From Herpetosiphon sp042688385 (GTDB lineage: Bacteria > Chloroflexota > Chloroflexia > Chloroflexales > Herpetosiphonaceae), in contig NZ_JBHUPY010000013.1 of NCBI RefSeq assembly GCF_042688385.1, positions 62,001 through 126,000 of the forward strand: DNA of 64,000 nt, read 5' to 3'. The translations under genes and the position numbers were made by a program. This document shows, piece by piece, positions 50,631 to 58,926 of this stretch (the first letter of the stretch is position 1; each line of letters opens with the position of its first letter). The notes beneath the pieces were generated by a model that did no database searches, was not told where the DNA came from, and saw nothing but the letters and a program-made list of their open reading frames with translations.

Positions 50631-51155
50631 CTAGCGTTCTGCAAGGCGGCCAGAGATGCTCACGGGCTTGCCAGCTTCGACATCGTTGCGCAGCTTGGTG
50701 AGCATCGCTTCGACTTTATCGGGCAAGACGCGGTTGTGAAACTCTAAGTTGGCTTGCAGCACGGGGGCTTGATCGCAAGCGGCAATACATTTCACGCGGC
50801 GCAGCGTAAAGAGCTTATCCTTGGTCGTTTCGCCAGCTTTGATCCCAAGCCGATTTTCTAAGTCGGCGACCAGCTCTTCTGCGCCACAGAAGCAGCATGG
50901 CACGTCGTCGCAGACATCGAGCACAATCTTGCCAACGTCTTCGTTATAAAAGAGTGTATAAAAACCTACGACCTCAAAAACATCGGTATAGGGCAAATCG
51001 AGAATCTCGGCCACTTCGCGAATCGAATCGCGGTTCAAGCGACCATAGACATCTTGGGCCAAATATAACAACGGCAACAAGGCCGAGCGTTTGCGATCGA
51101 CAGGGTAACGGGCCAAAATTCCATCAATTTCAGCCTTGTGTTGTTCGTACAGCAC
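50631..51155 (-). CDS. nuoE: NADH-quinone oxidoreductase subunit NuoE
   Basis: 174 residues from GTG 51155 (AAGGAG 6 nt upstream). Thioredoxin-like [2Fe-2S] subunit with ligands in VCDDVPCCFCGAEELV and KCIAACDQAPV. The helical N-terminus is KRSALLPLLYLAQDVYG. It forms the NADH dehydrogenase module with NuoF and NuoG. 14 bp after nuoD. Confidence 0.96.
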   Translation of the reverse strand: MLYEQHKAEIDGILARYPVDRKRSALLPLLYLAQDVYGRLNRDSIREVAEILDLPYTDVFEVVGFYTLFYNEDVGKIVLDVCDDVPCCFCGAEELVADLENRLGIKAGETTKDKLFTLRRVKCIAACDQAPVLQANLEFHNRVLPDKVEAMLTKLRNDVEAGKPVSISGRLAER

Positions 51156-51169
51156 CAGAGGCTCCTTAC

Positions 51170-52438
51170 TTAACGATCCACTTCCCCAAGCACCGGATCG
51201 ATGCTCGCAATCAATGCCACCAAGTCGGCCATCAATTTGCCTTTGGCGATGTGGGGCAAGGCTTGCAAATTAATAAATGAAGGTGCGCGGAAGTGGACAC
51301 GCCATGGTTGGGGAGTGCCATCGCTCACCACATAACAGCCAATTTCACCCCGTGGTGATTCGATTGCCATATAGGCGGAACCACGCGGTGGCCGGAAGCC
51401 TTCCGTCCACAGCTTAAAGTGGTGAATGAGCGATTCCATGCTGTAGGTAATTTCGCTCTTCGGGGGTGGCGCAACTTTCCGGTTATCGGTGATGTAGGGC
51501 TGGCCATGCATTTGTTTCAGCCGCTCGATTGCTTGGCGGGCAATCTTGACGCTTTCGCGCATTTCTTGCACGCGGCAACGATAACGGTCGTAAATATCGC
51601 CATTGTGGCCAACAGGCACATCAAATTGGTAGGTTTCGTAGCCGCTGTAGGGCATGGTTTTGCGCAAATCCCAATCGACTCCACTGGCGCGCAGGTTTGC
51701 GCCCGACAAGCCGAGGGCAATCGCATCAGCTGCATTGACCACGCCTACGCCGAGGGTGCGTTGCTTCCACAGCAAGTTGTTGGTCAACAAATCTTCGTAT
51801 TCGTCGACCTTAGGCAAAAAGTGGGTCAAGAAGTCTTCGACGGTTGGAATGAAGTCGGCGGGAATATCCCACGCCAAGCCACCAACCCGGAAGTAGCTAG
51901 TCATCATGCGTGCGCCAGTCAGCATCTCGAAAATATCGAGAATGTATTCGCGTTCGCGCATTGCATAGAAGAAGACACTCATCGCAGCCAAGTCGAGCGC
52001 GTGCGTGCCCAACCAAACCAAGTGCGAGTTGATGCGGGTAATTTCCAGCAACAAGACGCGCAAGGTTTGAGCGCGTTCTGGCACATCTTGCTTCATCAAC
52101 TTTTCGATCGCCGCCACATACACCATATTGTTCGACATTGGCGCAAGGTAATCCATGCGGTCGGTCAGCACAATCGATTTGGTGTAGGTTTTGGTTTCGA
52201 TCGTTTTTTCGATGCCAGTGTGCAAAAAGCCCACGTCGGGCGCAAGTTGCACCACGTTTTCGCCATTCAATTCAACAGCTAGGCGCAACACCCCGTGAGT
52301 TGAAGGGTGTTGTGGCCCCATGCTCAAAATCATGGATTGCTCGCCGTTTTCATCAGGCTCGTTATCTAAGGCCACCGCCGCAATCTGCGAGGGGGTTGGA
52401 ATTTGAATATCGGGGTACGCATGTGCGTGCATCACCAT
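51170..52438 (-). CDS. nuoD: NADH-quinone oxidoreductase subunit NuoD
   Basis: 422 residues from ATG 52438, GGAG about 11 nt upstream. [NiFe]-hydrogenase large-subunit fold: MGPQHPSTHGVLRLAVELNGE, DVGFLHTGIEKTIE, RTLRVLLLEITRINSHLVWL and, late, APSFINLQALPHIAKGKLMADL. It lines the quinone-binding pocket together with NuoB and NuoH. Begins 6 bp after nuoC. Separate nuoC and nuoD, not fused as in E. coli. Confidence 0.96.
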   Translation of the reverse strand: MVMHAHAYPDIQIPTPSQIAAVALDNEPDENGEQSMILSMGPQHPSTHGVLRLAVELNGENVVQLAPDVGFLHTGIEKTIETKTYTKSIVLTDRMDYLAPMSNNMVYVAAIEKLMKQDVPERAQTLRVLLLEITRINSHLVWLGTHALDLAAMSVFFYAMREREYILDIFEMLTGARMMTSYFRVGGLAWDIPADFIPTVEDFLTHFLPKVDEYEDLLTNNLLWKQRTLGVGVVNAADAIALGLSGANLRASGVDWDLRKTMPYSGYETYQFDVPVGHNGDIYDRYRCRVQEMRESVKIARQAIERLKQMHGQPYITDNRKVAPPPKSEITYSMESLIHHFKLWTEGFRPPRGSAYMAIESPRGEIGCYVVSDGTPQPWRVHFRAPSFINLQALPHIAKGKLMADLVALIASIDPVLGEVDR

Positions 52439-52444
52439 AGCGCA

Positions 52445-52960
52445 TTACTCCTTCGCGAAGGGCTTATTGGCGTAAATCCAATCTTCGTTATGGGTGAAGG
52501 CCACTTCCTCATAGCCCAAGGGATGATCTTTGCGCTGTGGATGGCCTAACCAATCTTCGGGCATCAAAATGCGTTCGAGGCCAGGATGCCCAGTGAAGAT
52601 GATGCCAAACATATCGTAGGTTTCGCGCTCTTGGAAGTTGGCGGTTGGAAATAGCAGAGCCAAAGTTGGGATGGTTGGGTCAGCTTCGGGTACTTCGATA
52701 TGCAAGGTGACCCGCATTTTATTTTGGAACGAGGTTAAATGCACAACGACCTCGAAGCGTGGCTCACGCCCAAGGTAATCGACCCCGCAGAGTTGATTTA
52801 AAAAGGTAAAGCTAAGGTCTGGCTCATCGCGCAGCCAACCAGCGACTGCTGGCAACAGCTCACGTTCGACTGTGAAGCACAGATCGCCTGCTTCATCGCC
52901 AATGCGAACGGTAGGGAATTGGGCAGAGACGCGCTGCTCCAAGGTTGCTCTATCTATCAT
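52445..52960 (-). CDS. nuoC: NADH-quinone oxidoreductase subunit NuoC
   Basis: 171 residues from ATG 52960 (GAGGA upstream). 30-kDa-subunit domain: LNQLCGVDYLGREPRFEVV, LHIEVPEADPTIPTLALLFP and the signature ERETYDMFGIIFTGHPGLERI, then LMPEDWLGHPQRKDHPLG. Peripheral arm subunit contacting NuoD and NuoB. Separated from nuoB by an unusually long gap with a strong hairpin. Confidence 0.95.
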   Translation of the reverse strand: MIDRATLEQRVSAQFPTVRIGDEAGDLCFTVERELLPAVAGWLRDEPDLSFTFLNQLCGVDYLGREPRFEVVVHLTSFQNKMRVTLHIEVPEADPTIPTLALLFPTANFQERETYDMFGIIFTGHPGLERILMPEDWLGHPQRKDHPLGYEEVAFTHNEDWIYANKPFAKE

Positions 52961-53046
52961 AGCTTCCTCAATGAAGAGTGACGTAGCCACGGCGAAACGC
53001 TGCTCCATTGAGAAGACAGCGTAATGATTGCCCCAAATACGGCGTA

Positions 53047-53087
53047 GGGCAAGGCGCTTGATCGCCGGTGATCAAGGCCGCTTGCCC
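53047..53087 (-). other. Strong hairpin in the nuoB-nuoC spacer
   Basis: GGGCAAG (53047-53053) pairs with CTTGCCC (53081-53087), and inside it CTTGATC (53057-53063) with GATCAAG (53070-53076), separated by a small GCG/GCCG internal loop. There is no T run on either strand. It may slow RNA decay or partly attenuate the operon. Confidence 0.6.
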
Positions 53088-53106
53088 CACGCTCAATTGG
53101 CGACAT

Positions 53107-53646
53107 TTAGCCAAGTGGCTTAAGTGCGCCACGTTCTGCTTGTTCGATCCGAACTGGCTTGCCATCGGCATGATCGGTAATTTTGTCGCGCTTGATCTTT
53201 TCGTGCAATTGCAAAATTCCATCGATCAAGGCTTCTGGGCGGGGTGGGCAGCCAGCAACATAGACATCGACTGGCACAATTTCATCAACACCCTGCACGA
53301 TCGCATAGTTGTTGTAGACCCCACCGCACGAGGCACAATCGCCCATGGCCACAACCCACTTGGGTTCTGGCATTTGGTCGTAGAGGCGGCGCAAGACTGG
53401 GGCCATTTTACGGCTCACCCGCCCAGCGACAATCATCAAATCTGCTTGCCGCGGTGAGGCGCGCATCAATTCAAGCCCAAAGCGTGACATGTCGTAATTT
53501 GAGGCTTGGCCCGCCATCATTTCGATTGCGCAGCATGCCAAACCAAACAACATTGGCCACATGGCCTTGGTGCGACCCCAGTTGACGACCCCTTCGAGAG
53601 TTGTGGTAACAATCCCCAAGTCGCCAGCTTTTTCTTCTAATCCCAT
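53107..53646 (-). CDS. nuoB: NADH-quinone oxidoreductase subunit NuoB
   Basis: 179 residues. N2 [4Fe-4S] cluster ligands: LACCAIEMM (the adjacent Cys pair), MGDCASCGG, and VAGCPPRPEALIDGIL. It carries the last cluster before quinone. The start overlaps the nuoA stop by 10 nt. C-terminal basic extension (KIKRDKITDHADGKPVRIEQ) is slightly longer than in E. coli. Confidence 0.96.
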   Translation of the reverse strand: MGLEEKAGDLGIVTTTLEGVVNWGRTKAMWPMLFGLACCAIEMMAGQASNYDMSRFGLELMRASPRQADLMIVAGRVSRKMAPVLRRLYDQMPEPKWVVAMGDCASCGGVYNNYAIVQGVDEIVPVDVYVAGCPPRPEALIDGILQLHEKIKRDKITDHADGKPVRIEQAERGALKPLG

Positions 53647-53993
53647 CGGAGCGCTCCCTTCCGCCAGATGTAGATAAAGCCAACTAGCAGAATGCCCATA
53701 AACGCGCCCATTTCGGCTAGCCCAAATAGGCCCATTTGACGGAAATAGAGTGCATAGGGCATTAAAAAGATAATTTCAATATCGAACAAGATGAACAGCA
53801 TGGCAACCACATAGAAACGGACTGGCATCCGTTGCATTGCTTCGCCTAGCGGGGTCATCCCCGATTCGTAAGGGATGAGTTTGCGCTTTGTTGCCTTTTT
53901 GGGGCCAAGAATGGCTGACAGCACCAAGGCTGCAATTGGAATGACCACCCCTACAACAAAGATAATGAAAATCGGCAAAAATGGCCGTAGCAT
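53637..53993 (-). CDS. nuoA: NADH-quinone oxidoreductase subunit NuoA
   Basis: 118 residues from ATG 53993, with GGAGGAGC about 8 nt upstream; an ATG at 54026 lies near the predicted transcription start. Three TM helices (about 4-28, 62-84 and 90-110) and the conserved KRKLIPYESGMTPLGEAMQR loop and FDIEIIFLMPYA. First gene of the operon, with a consensus promoter close upstream. Confidence 0.95.
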   Translation of the reverse strand: MLRPFLPIFIIFVVGVVIPIAALVLSAILGPKKATKRKLIPYESGMTPLGEAMQRMPVRFYVVAMLFILFDIEIIFLMPYALYFRQMGLFGLAEMGAFMGILLVGFIYIWRKGALRWD

Positions 53994-54031
53994 AAGCTGC
54001 TCCTCCGGCACGGACACAATCGGCATAAAGA

Positions 54032-54059
54032 ATTATATCCCTATTGATGATTGTGTCAA
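54032..54059 (-). promoter_or_regulatory. Consensus sigma70 promoter of the nuo operon
   Basis: On the minus strand TTGACA (54059-54054), 16-nt spacer, TATAAT (54037-54032). Predicted start is near 54025, with a UTR of about 32 nt to nuoA. Both hexamers are perfect, consistent with strong housekeeping expression. Confidence 0.85.
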
Positions 54060-54164
54060 AAAGGACAAAGTAGGCTCACCCGCGTTTTGCGGCAATCTGA
54101 CGCGGCTAAATTGACTTTGCGTTCTAGCCCCTATCATACTCGATTCAGCCCATTTTGAGTAGCC

Positions 54165-54540
54165 GATAAAAGGATGAAGGATGAGGGATGAGGGATGAAT
54201 ACCAGAAGGCAGAAGGCAAAAGTCAAAAAGCAGAAGGCAAAAACGGGTTGAGAGATTAGGGACAGCGGCTAGGTGTACTGGTTCATTAGGTTAACCACGG
54301 CTTGATCCCCTCACCCCAACCCCGCTCCCACGTGGCGGACGAGGGGCTTTCATTCCATGGTGTTGCACCGATTCTTCGTCAAAACGACGACTCCCCCTCG
54401 CCCGCGTTCAGTGGGAGAGGGGGTTGGGGGGTGAGGGAACATGGTTGTCAATCCAATGAACTAATACAGCTATAGGCTATCGGAACCAGAATCAAACTAA
54501 TCTGTGCAATCTGTAGCTAAAAACATACTTCGCGATCTTC
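54165..54540. repeat. Repeat cluster with a full-length MITE-like element
   Basis: 54170-54245 holds GGATGAAGGATGAGGGATGA and GAAGGCAAAAGTCAAAAAGC words. The element 54274-54468 (195 bp) runs from TGTACTGGTTCAT to ATGAACTAATACA, with core CCCCTCACCCCAACCCCGC ... GGGGGTTGGGGGGTGAGGG. 54500-54540 holds AATCTGTGCAATCTGTAGCT and CGCGATCTTCGCG words. No gene. Confidence 0.88.
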
Positions 54541-54576
54541 GCGATTTCTGACTCTTTGGGTTCTTTGAGGAGCATG

Positions 54577-54582
54577 TATAAT
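54577..54582 (+). promoter_or_regulatory. -10 box placing transcription start at the ATG of the ATP-grasp gene
   Basis: TATAAT at 54577-54582 lies only 8 nt before ATG 54591, with a weak TTTGGG 16 nt upstream. The transcript would start at or within 2-3 nt of the start codon, and no SD precedes it. Confidence 0.45.
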
Positions 54583-54590
54583 GTTGCATT

Positions 54591-55493
54591 ATGCTTATAC
54601 TTTTTCCTGCTGAACCATTTAATATGCCCCACGTTGAGCCGGTCTATGCTGCGGAAGCGGCTGCTGCCGAGCAACTTGGGCTGGCTTGGGCCGTGATCGA
54701 TCTTGAGGCCTTATTCGATGGCACGATTAAGCAGGCCTTGCGCCGTGTGCCTGTTGCCGCTAGCCCAACTGTGGCCGTCTATCGCGGCTGGATGCTGAGC
54801 CTTGAGCAGTATCAGAATTTAAGCAATGGCTTGGCGGCGCGAAATTATCAATTAATTAATGACCCTGCCAGCTATGCATATTGCCATCATTTGCCCAATG
54901 TGTTGCCGTTACTTGGCTCTCAAACACCCGCCAGCCTTGTGTTTCCCCAAGCGCAGGGCTTGGATTCAGCCAGCATTGCCCAACAGGCTGCACGCTCCTT
55001 TGGTCAGCAAGCGCTGATCATCAAAGATTACGTGAAATCGCGCAAACACGAATGGCATGAAGCTTGTTTTATTCCTAATGCCAGCGACCAAGCCCAGAGC
55101 GCCACGGTGATTCAGACCTTTCTCGAGCGCCAAGGAGCCGATTTGGTTGGCGGCGTGGTGCTGCGGGCTTGGCATGCGCTAGAAATTTGGCAAACCCACC
55201 AGCAAAGTGGTCTCGCCTTGGCCTACGAATATCGCAGCTTTTGGCTGGATGGTAGGTTGTTGTGGGCCACGCCCTATTGGGATCATCAGCCAAGCCAGCC
55301 AACCCCTGATTGGGCACGCTACGCCGAGCTTGCTCAGCAAGTCCAAAGCCGTTTTTGGACCTTGGATTTAGCGCTAACCAAAACTGGCGCTTGGCTGATT
55401 ATTGAGCTTGGCGATGGTCAGGTTTCAGGCTTACCCGACCATGCCAGCGCCCACGAGTTTTTGCAGGCCTTGGCCCAGCATTTGGTAGGCTAG
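54591..55493 (+). CDS. ATP-grasp domain protein (DUF4343-like)
   Basis: 300 residues. The N-terminal third (MLILFPAEPFNMPHVEPVYA, then LAWAVIDLEALFDG) resembles a pre-ATP-grasp domain. QALIIKDYVKSRKHEWHEAC carries the ATP-binding lysines, VGGVVLRAWHALEIW and YEYRSFWLDGRLLW are the central strands, and LIIELGDGQVSGLP holds the Mg2+-binding acidic residue. The family is annotated as DUF4343 and is sometimes linked to peptide or RNA-ligase-like chemistry, but its substrate is unknown. Its TAG overlaps the convergent DUF4180 gene through a CTAG palindrome. Probably read from a leaderless mRNA. Confidence 0.75.
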   Translation: MLILFPAEPFNMPHVEPVYAAEAAAAEQLGLAWAVIDLEALFDGTIKQALRRVPVAASPTVAVYRGWMLSLEQYQNLSNGLAARNYQLINDPASYAYCHHLPNVLPLLGSQTPASLVFPQAQGLDSASIAQQAARSFGQQALIIKDYVKSRKHEWHEACFIPNASDQAQSATVIQTFLERQGADLVGGVVLRAWHALEIWQTHQQSGLALAYEYRSFWLDGRLLWATPYWDHQPSQPTPDWARYAELAQQVQSRFWTLDLALTKTGAWLIIELGDGQVSGLPDHASAHEFLQALAQHLVG

Positions 55494-55855
55494 TGGCGGG
55501 CAAACCAAGCTTCAGCTTCTGCAACAGTGGCGCAGAAATAGCAAAAACCACGTTTGTTCTCTTCATAGGCCATTTCAGCAAAATATTGGCTATGAGCATG
55601 GCTGGTTAAATCCACGATAATTGCTGCGTGAATGCTATATTGGCGCAGCTTGGTTTGAATTTCGCCAGCCTCACGGCTACTTAAATCAAAAAAGCCTGGG
55701 GTTAAATTTTCAGGATACAATACTAAATTCTCGCAATTTTCGCCAAAGCAATATTCTAAAAGCTGGTTAATTTCACTCAGTTCTTGCAAAACTGGTTGCT
55801 GTTGCGGCCCAATCAGGTAGCGCAGAGTTGGTGTTTCGACAAGCAGAAGCTCCAT
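55490..55855 (-). CDS. DUF4180-family protein
   Basis: 121 residues from ATG 55855 (AAGGAG 8 nt upstream; a TTG two codons earlier is less likely). It contains the family's core: LVLYPENLTPGFFDLSSREA GEI, KLRQYSIHAAIIVDLTSHAH, and YEENKRGFCYFCATVAEAEA at the end. The layout (a STAS/SpoIIAA-like alpha-beta fold) fits DUF4180, of unknown function. Convergent with the ATP-grasp gene, overlapping by 4 nt at the shared CTAG. Confidence 0.75.
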   Translation of the reverse strand: MELLLVETPTLRYLIGPQQQPVLQELSEINQLLEYCFGENCENLVLYPENLTPGFFDLSSREAGEIQTKLRQYSIHAAIIVDLTSHAHSQYFAEMAYEENKRGFCYFCATVAEAEAWFARH

Positions 55856-56079
55856 GCACAATTCTCCTTATTCTACAAGTAACATATCAACTGGGCTATT
55901 GAACCATACATAATTACAATTGGCCTACTCCTTCGGGTGCATCTCGCTTAGGCTTGAAGATTGATTTACTGATTGTTAAGTGAAATACTGCAAAATCTCA
56001 CCAAGTTCTTAGCTAGTTGGCACGAAGTTTGCAAGCTCGCTATGCTACAATGGCTGCTATGAAGCGCGATGAGATTCTT

Positions 56080-58383
56080 ATGCTTAAAAAATTTCCTCAA
56101 GTGGCACTAATAGTGCTGCTGTTAGCGAGTTGTAGCCGCGATGTTGTCGGCCAACCAACGCCTACGCCGCTGCCGTCTCCTGGCCAATTGTTGCAACAAG
56201 CAGAGCAACATCAACAGGCCGATCAAGTTGATCAGGCCTTGAGCGATTATCAACAGGTGTTGTTGCAATATCCCGATGCGCCCGAAGCGCGGGTTGCTAA
56301 GTTTGGCATTGGCTATAGTGCCTTTTTGCGCCACGATTGGCCAGCAGCATGGTCGCAATTAAGCTCGTTCATCAACGAGCAAATTCATGATCAATGGCAT
56401 TTGCGGGCCTTGTTTTTGCTGGGTCGCGTTGCCGAAATCCAAGGCGATCATACGGTAGCCATCCAAGCTTATCAACAATATGAGGACCTCAAAGGTTTGT
56501 TAAGTGGCTACGCAGCCCAGCGCCGCGCCGCCCAGCTCCAAGCAACTAACCAAACCGACCAAGCAATTGCGGCCTATGCTGCCAGCGGTCGCTACGATAT
56601 GGCCGGGCCTGAACGGGTTGCGAGCCTCAACAAAGCACTCGAATTTTATGATCAAGCTGGTCAGCCAGCCCAAGCCCTTGCCCAGCTCGAAGTAATTTTG
56701 AGCTTTGCCCGCACGCCGAGTTTTCGTGCCACAACTTTGCTTGATGCATCCCGTAGAGCACAAAACTTGGGCAATACGGAACAAGCCAAAACATGGCTAC
56801 GCGAAATCATCAACCAGCACCCAACCATGAGCGAAGCACCAATAGCGCTTGATGAACTGGCAGCGTTGGGTGAATCAACGCCTGTGCTGGCTGCCGCAGG
56901 CATTGCCTACAGCCACGGCGAGTATCTTGATTCGGTGAGTTTGTTCGACCAAGTGCTTGCCAATGGCTTGAGTGGCGAGGAAGGCGCTGAAATCGAGCGC
57001 AAACGGGCTTTGGCTTTGCGCCAACTCAACGATTTTGCTGGCGCACAAGCAGGCTTCAATAGCATCGCCGAACGCTTTGCTAGCTTGCCGATTGGCCGCC
57101 AAGCGCGGCTCGATGCGATTCAGACCCAAGGCCAAGCAGGCGATCGCGAAGGCTCGCGTTTAGCATATTTGGCCTTTGTCGAAAGCTATCCTGATGATCC
57201 GTTAGCGCCCGAAGCTTTGCGCCGCGTGGTCGAAATTACCTCGTGGAGCGGCGATCCTGCGGCGACGGCTAATGCCCAAATTATGCTTGGCCAGCGCTAC
57301 CCATGGAGCCGCGAAGGCCAAGAAGCCTTGCATGCGGCTGGTCGCTATGCGTGGGATACTGGCCAAGTTGAGCAGGCGGCGGCTGTCTGGCAATTACTGG
57401 GCGATAGCAACATTGGCCCACCACGTGCCGAAGGCTATTATTGGCTTGGTCGTTTGGAAATTAGTCGTGGCAATCGCGAAAAAGGCGAGCAATTGTTGCG
57501 CTCGGCCCAAGCTGCAGATCCCAATTCGTATTATGCGGCGCGGGTTGCCGATGCACTCAATATTAACGATGGCGACCAATTGCCGATTGGCTCGCCGATT
57601 AGCCCCGAGGCCGAGCAAGCAGGCTGGCAATGGATCGCCACTTGGTCGACCGCGCCAACCAGCGATACCTTGGATACCGAGCCATATAGCTTGCGTGCCA
57701 AAGAATTAAGTTGGACCGATTTGCATAGCGAAGCCCAAGCAGAGTGGATTGCGGCCCGCGATGCAGCTTTGGATAATCCATTTAGCATCTATCGGGTAGC
57801 CTTGGCAGCGATGCGTAGCGATAAGCCCTATGCGGCGGTAACCACAGCTCAGCGGTTGGTGCAACTTGCGCCGATTGAGGCTGGTGAACCAAGCGTGGCC
57901 ATTCGCCAATTGCTCTATCCAACGCCCTATCCAAGCGCCATGATCACCAAGAGCCAAGAATTTGGGCTTGATCCACGGGTACTGTATGCCTTGATGCGCC
58001 AAGAGAGCATTTTTAACCCGAATGCGACTTCGTGGGTTGGGGCGCGTGGCTTAGCCCAAGTAATGCCAACGACTGGCGAAGGCATTGCCCAAAATTTAGG
58101 TATTCAAGGCTTTAGTGTTGATGATTTGTATAATCCAGTGACCTCAATTCGCTTTGGCGCGTATTACATCGATGCCCAAATTGAATATATGAATGGCAGT
58201 TTGCCCGGCGCGTTTGCTGCCTACAACGGCGGCCCCGGCAATGCAGAGCGTTGGGCCGATGGCCGCATTGTAGCCGATCCCGACCGCTTTATTGAAATTA
58301 TCGATTATGCTGAAACTCGCCACTATGTTGAGATTGTCTACGCCAACTATGGAGCCTATCGACGTTTGTATCAGCAACCATAA
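56080..58383 (+). CDS. Lytic transglycosylase lipoprotein with TPR-like repeats (Slt70 type)
   Basis: 767 residues from ATG 56080, chosen because the next residues LKKFPQVALIVLLLASCSRD form a lipoprotein signal with lipobox LASC; ATG 56059 is an alternative. Residues about 40-590 are TPR/HEAT-like helical repeats (LLQQAEQHQQADQVDQALSD, LRALFLLGRVAEIQGDHTVA, GYYWLGRLEISRGNREKGEQ). The C-terminal SLT domain is at about 620-765: LMRQESIFNPNATSWVGARG with catalytic Glu in RQES, LAQVMPTTGEGIAQNLG, AAYNGGPGNAERW and RHYVEIVYANYGAYRRLY. It cleaves the MurNAc-GlcNAc bond to make anhydro-muropeptides at the outer face of the membrane. The stop lies at AGAGCATAGAACATAG words. Confidence 0.92.
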   Translation: MLKKFPQVALIVLLLASCSRDVVGQPTPTPLPSPGQLLQQAEQHQQADQVDQALSDYQQVLLQYPDAPEARVAKFGIGYSAFLRHDWPAAWSQLSSFINEQIHDQWHLRALFLLGRVAEIQGDHTVAIQAYQQYEDLKGLLSGYAAQRRAAQLQATNQTDQAIAAYAASGRYDMAGPERVASLNKALEFYDQAGQPAQALAQLEVILSFARTPSFRATTLLDASRRAQNLGNTEQAKTWLREIINQHPTMSEAPIALDELAALGESTPVLAAAGIAYSHGEYLDSVSLFDQVLANGLSGEEGAEIERKRALALRQLNDFAGAQAGFNSIAERFASLPIGRQARLDAIQTQGQAGDREGSRLAYLAFVESYPDDPLAPEALRRVVEITSWSGDPAATANAQIMLGQRYPWSREGQEALHAAGRYAWDTGQVEQAAAVWQLLGDSNIGPPRAEGYYWLGRLEISRGNREKGEQLLRSAQAADPNSYYAARVADALNINDGDQLPIGSPISPEAEQAGWQWIATWSTAPTSDTLDTEPYSLRAKELSWTDLHSEAQAEWIAARDAALDNPFSIYRVALAAMRSDKPYAAVTTAQRLVQLAPIEAGEPSVAIRQLLYPTPYPSAMITKSQEFGLDPRVLYALMRQESIFNPNATSWVGARGLAQVMPTTGEGIAQNLGIQGFSVDDLYNPVTSIRFGAYYIDAQIEYMNGSLPGAFAAYNGGPGNAERWADGRIVADPDRFIEIIDYAETRHYVEIVYANYGAYRRLYQQP

Positions 58384-58880
58384 GAGCATAGAACATAGAG
58401 CATAGAGCATAGCAGTTTTGATCCACGAAGAGCACGAAGGACACGAAGGATCGGAACCGCGAAGGACGCGAAGATCGCGAAGGGAGCTGTAGCTATTGGC
58501 TATTGGCTATTTGTACTGGTACATCACGTTAACCACTGCCTGATCTCCTCACCCCAACCCCTCTCCCACGCAGCGGGCGAGAGGCTTTAATTGCATGGTT
58601 CCGCCGCACTGCGCGGTGAAAACGGGTGTTCCCCCTCGCCCGCTGCGTGGGAGAGGGGGCTGGGGGTGAGGGGACATGGTTGCCAATCCAATGAACCAGT
58701 ACAGCTATTGGCTATTGACTTTTGATTTTTGACTTCTGCCTTTTGATGTTACGTTCATCCCTCATAATTCATCCTTCATAATTTCTCCCTATGTTCTATG
58801 CTCTTTCCCCTTTTTTGATTTTTGACTTCTGCCTTTTGATGTTACGTTCATCCCTCATAATTCATCCTTCATCCTTTTCT
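58384..58880. repeat. Repeat cluster with a 192-bp MITE-like element
   Basis: 58384-58410 AGAGCATAGAACATAGAGC words. 58420-58480 CCACGAAGAGCACGAAGGAC and CGCGAAGATCGCGAAG. The element 58512-58703 (192 bp) has ends TGTACTGGTACAT and ATGAACCAGTACA. 58707-58880 holds two near-identical copies of TTTTGACTTCTGCCTTTTGA plus TTCATCCCTCATAATTCATC. No gene. Confidence 0.9.
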
Positions 58881-58926
58881 TATGGTATGCTTACAGTATT
58901 TGCCAGCCGTACCAGAGGGATGTTGT

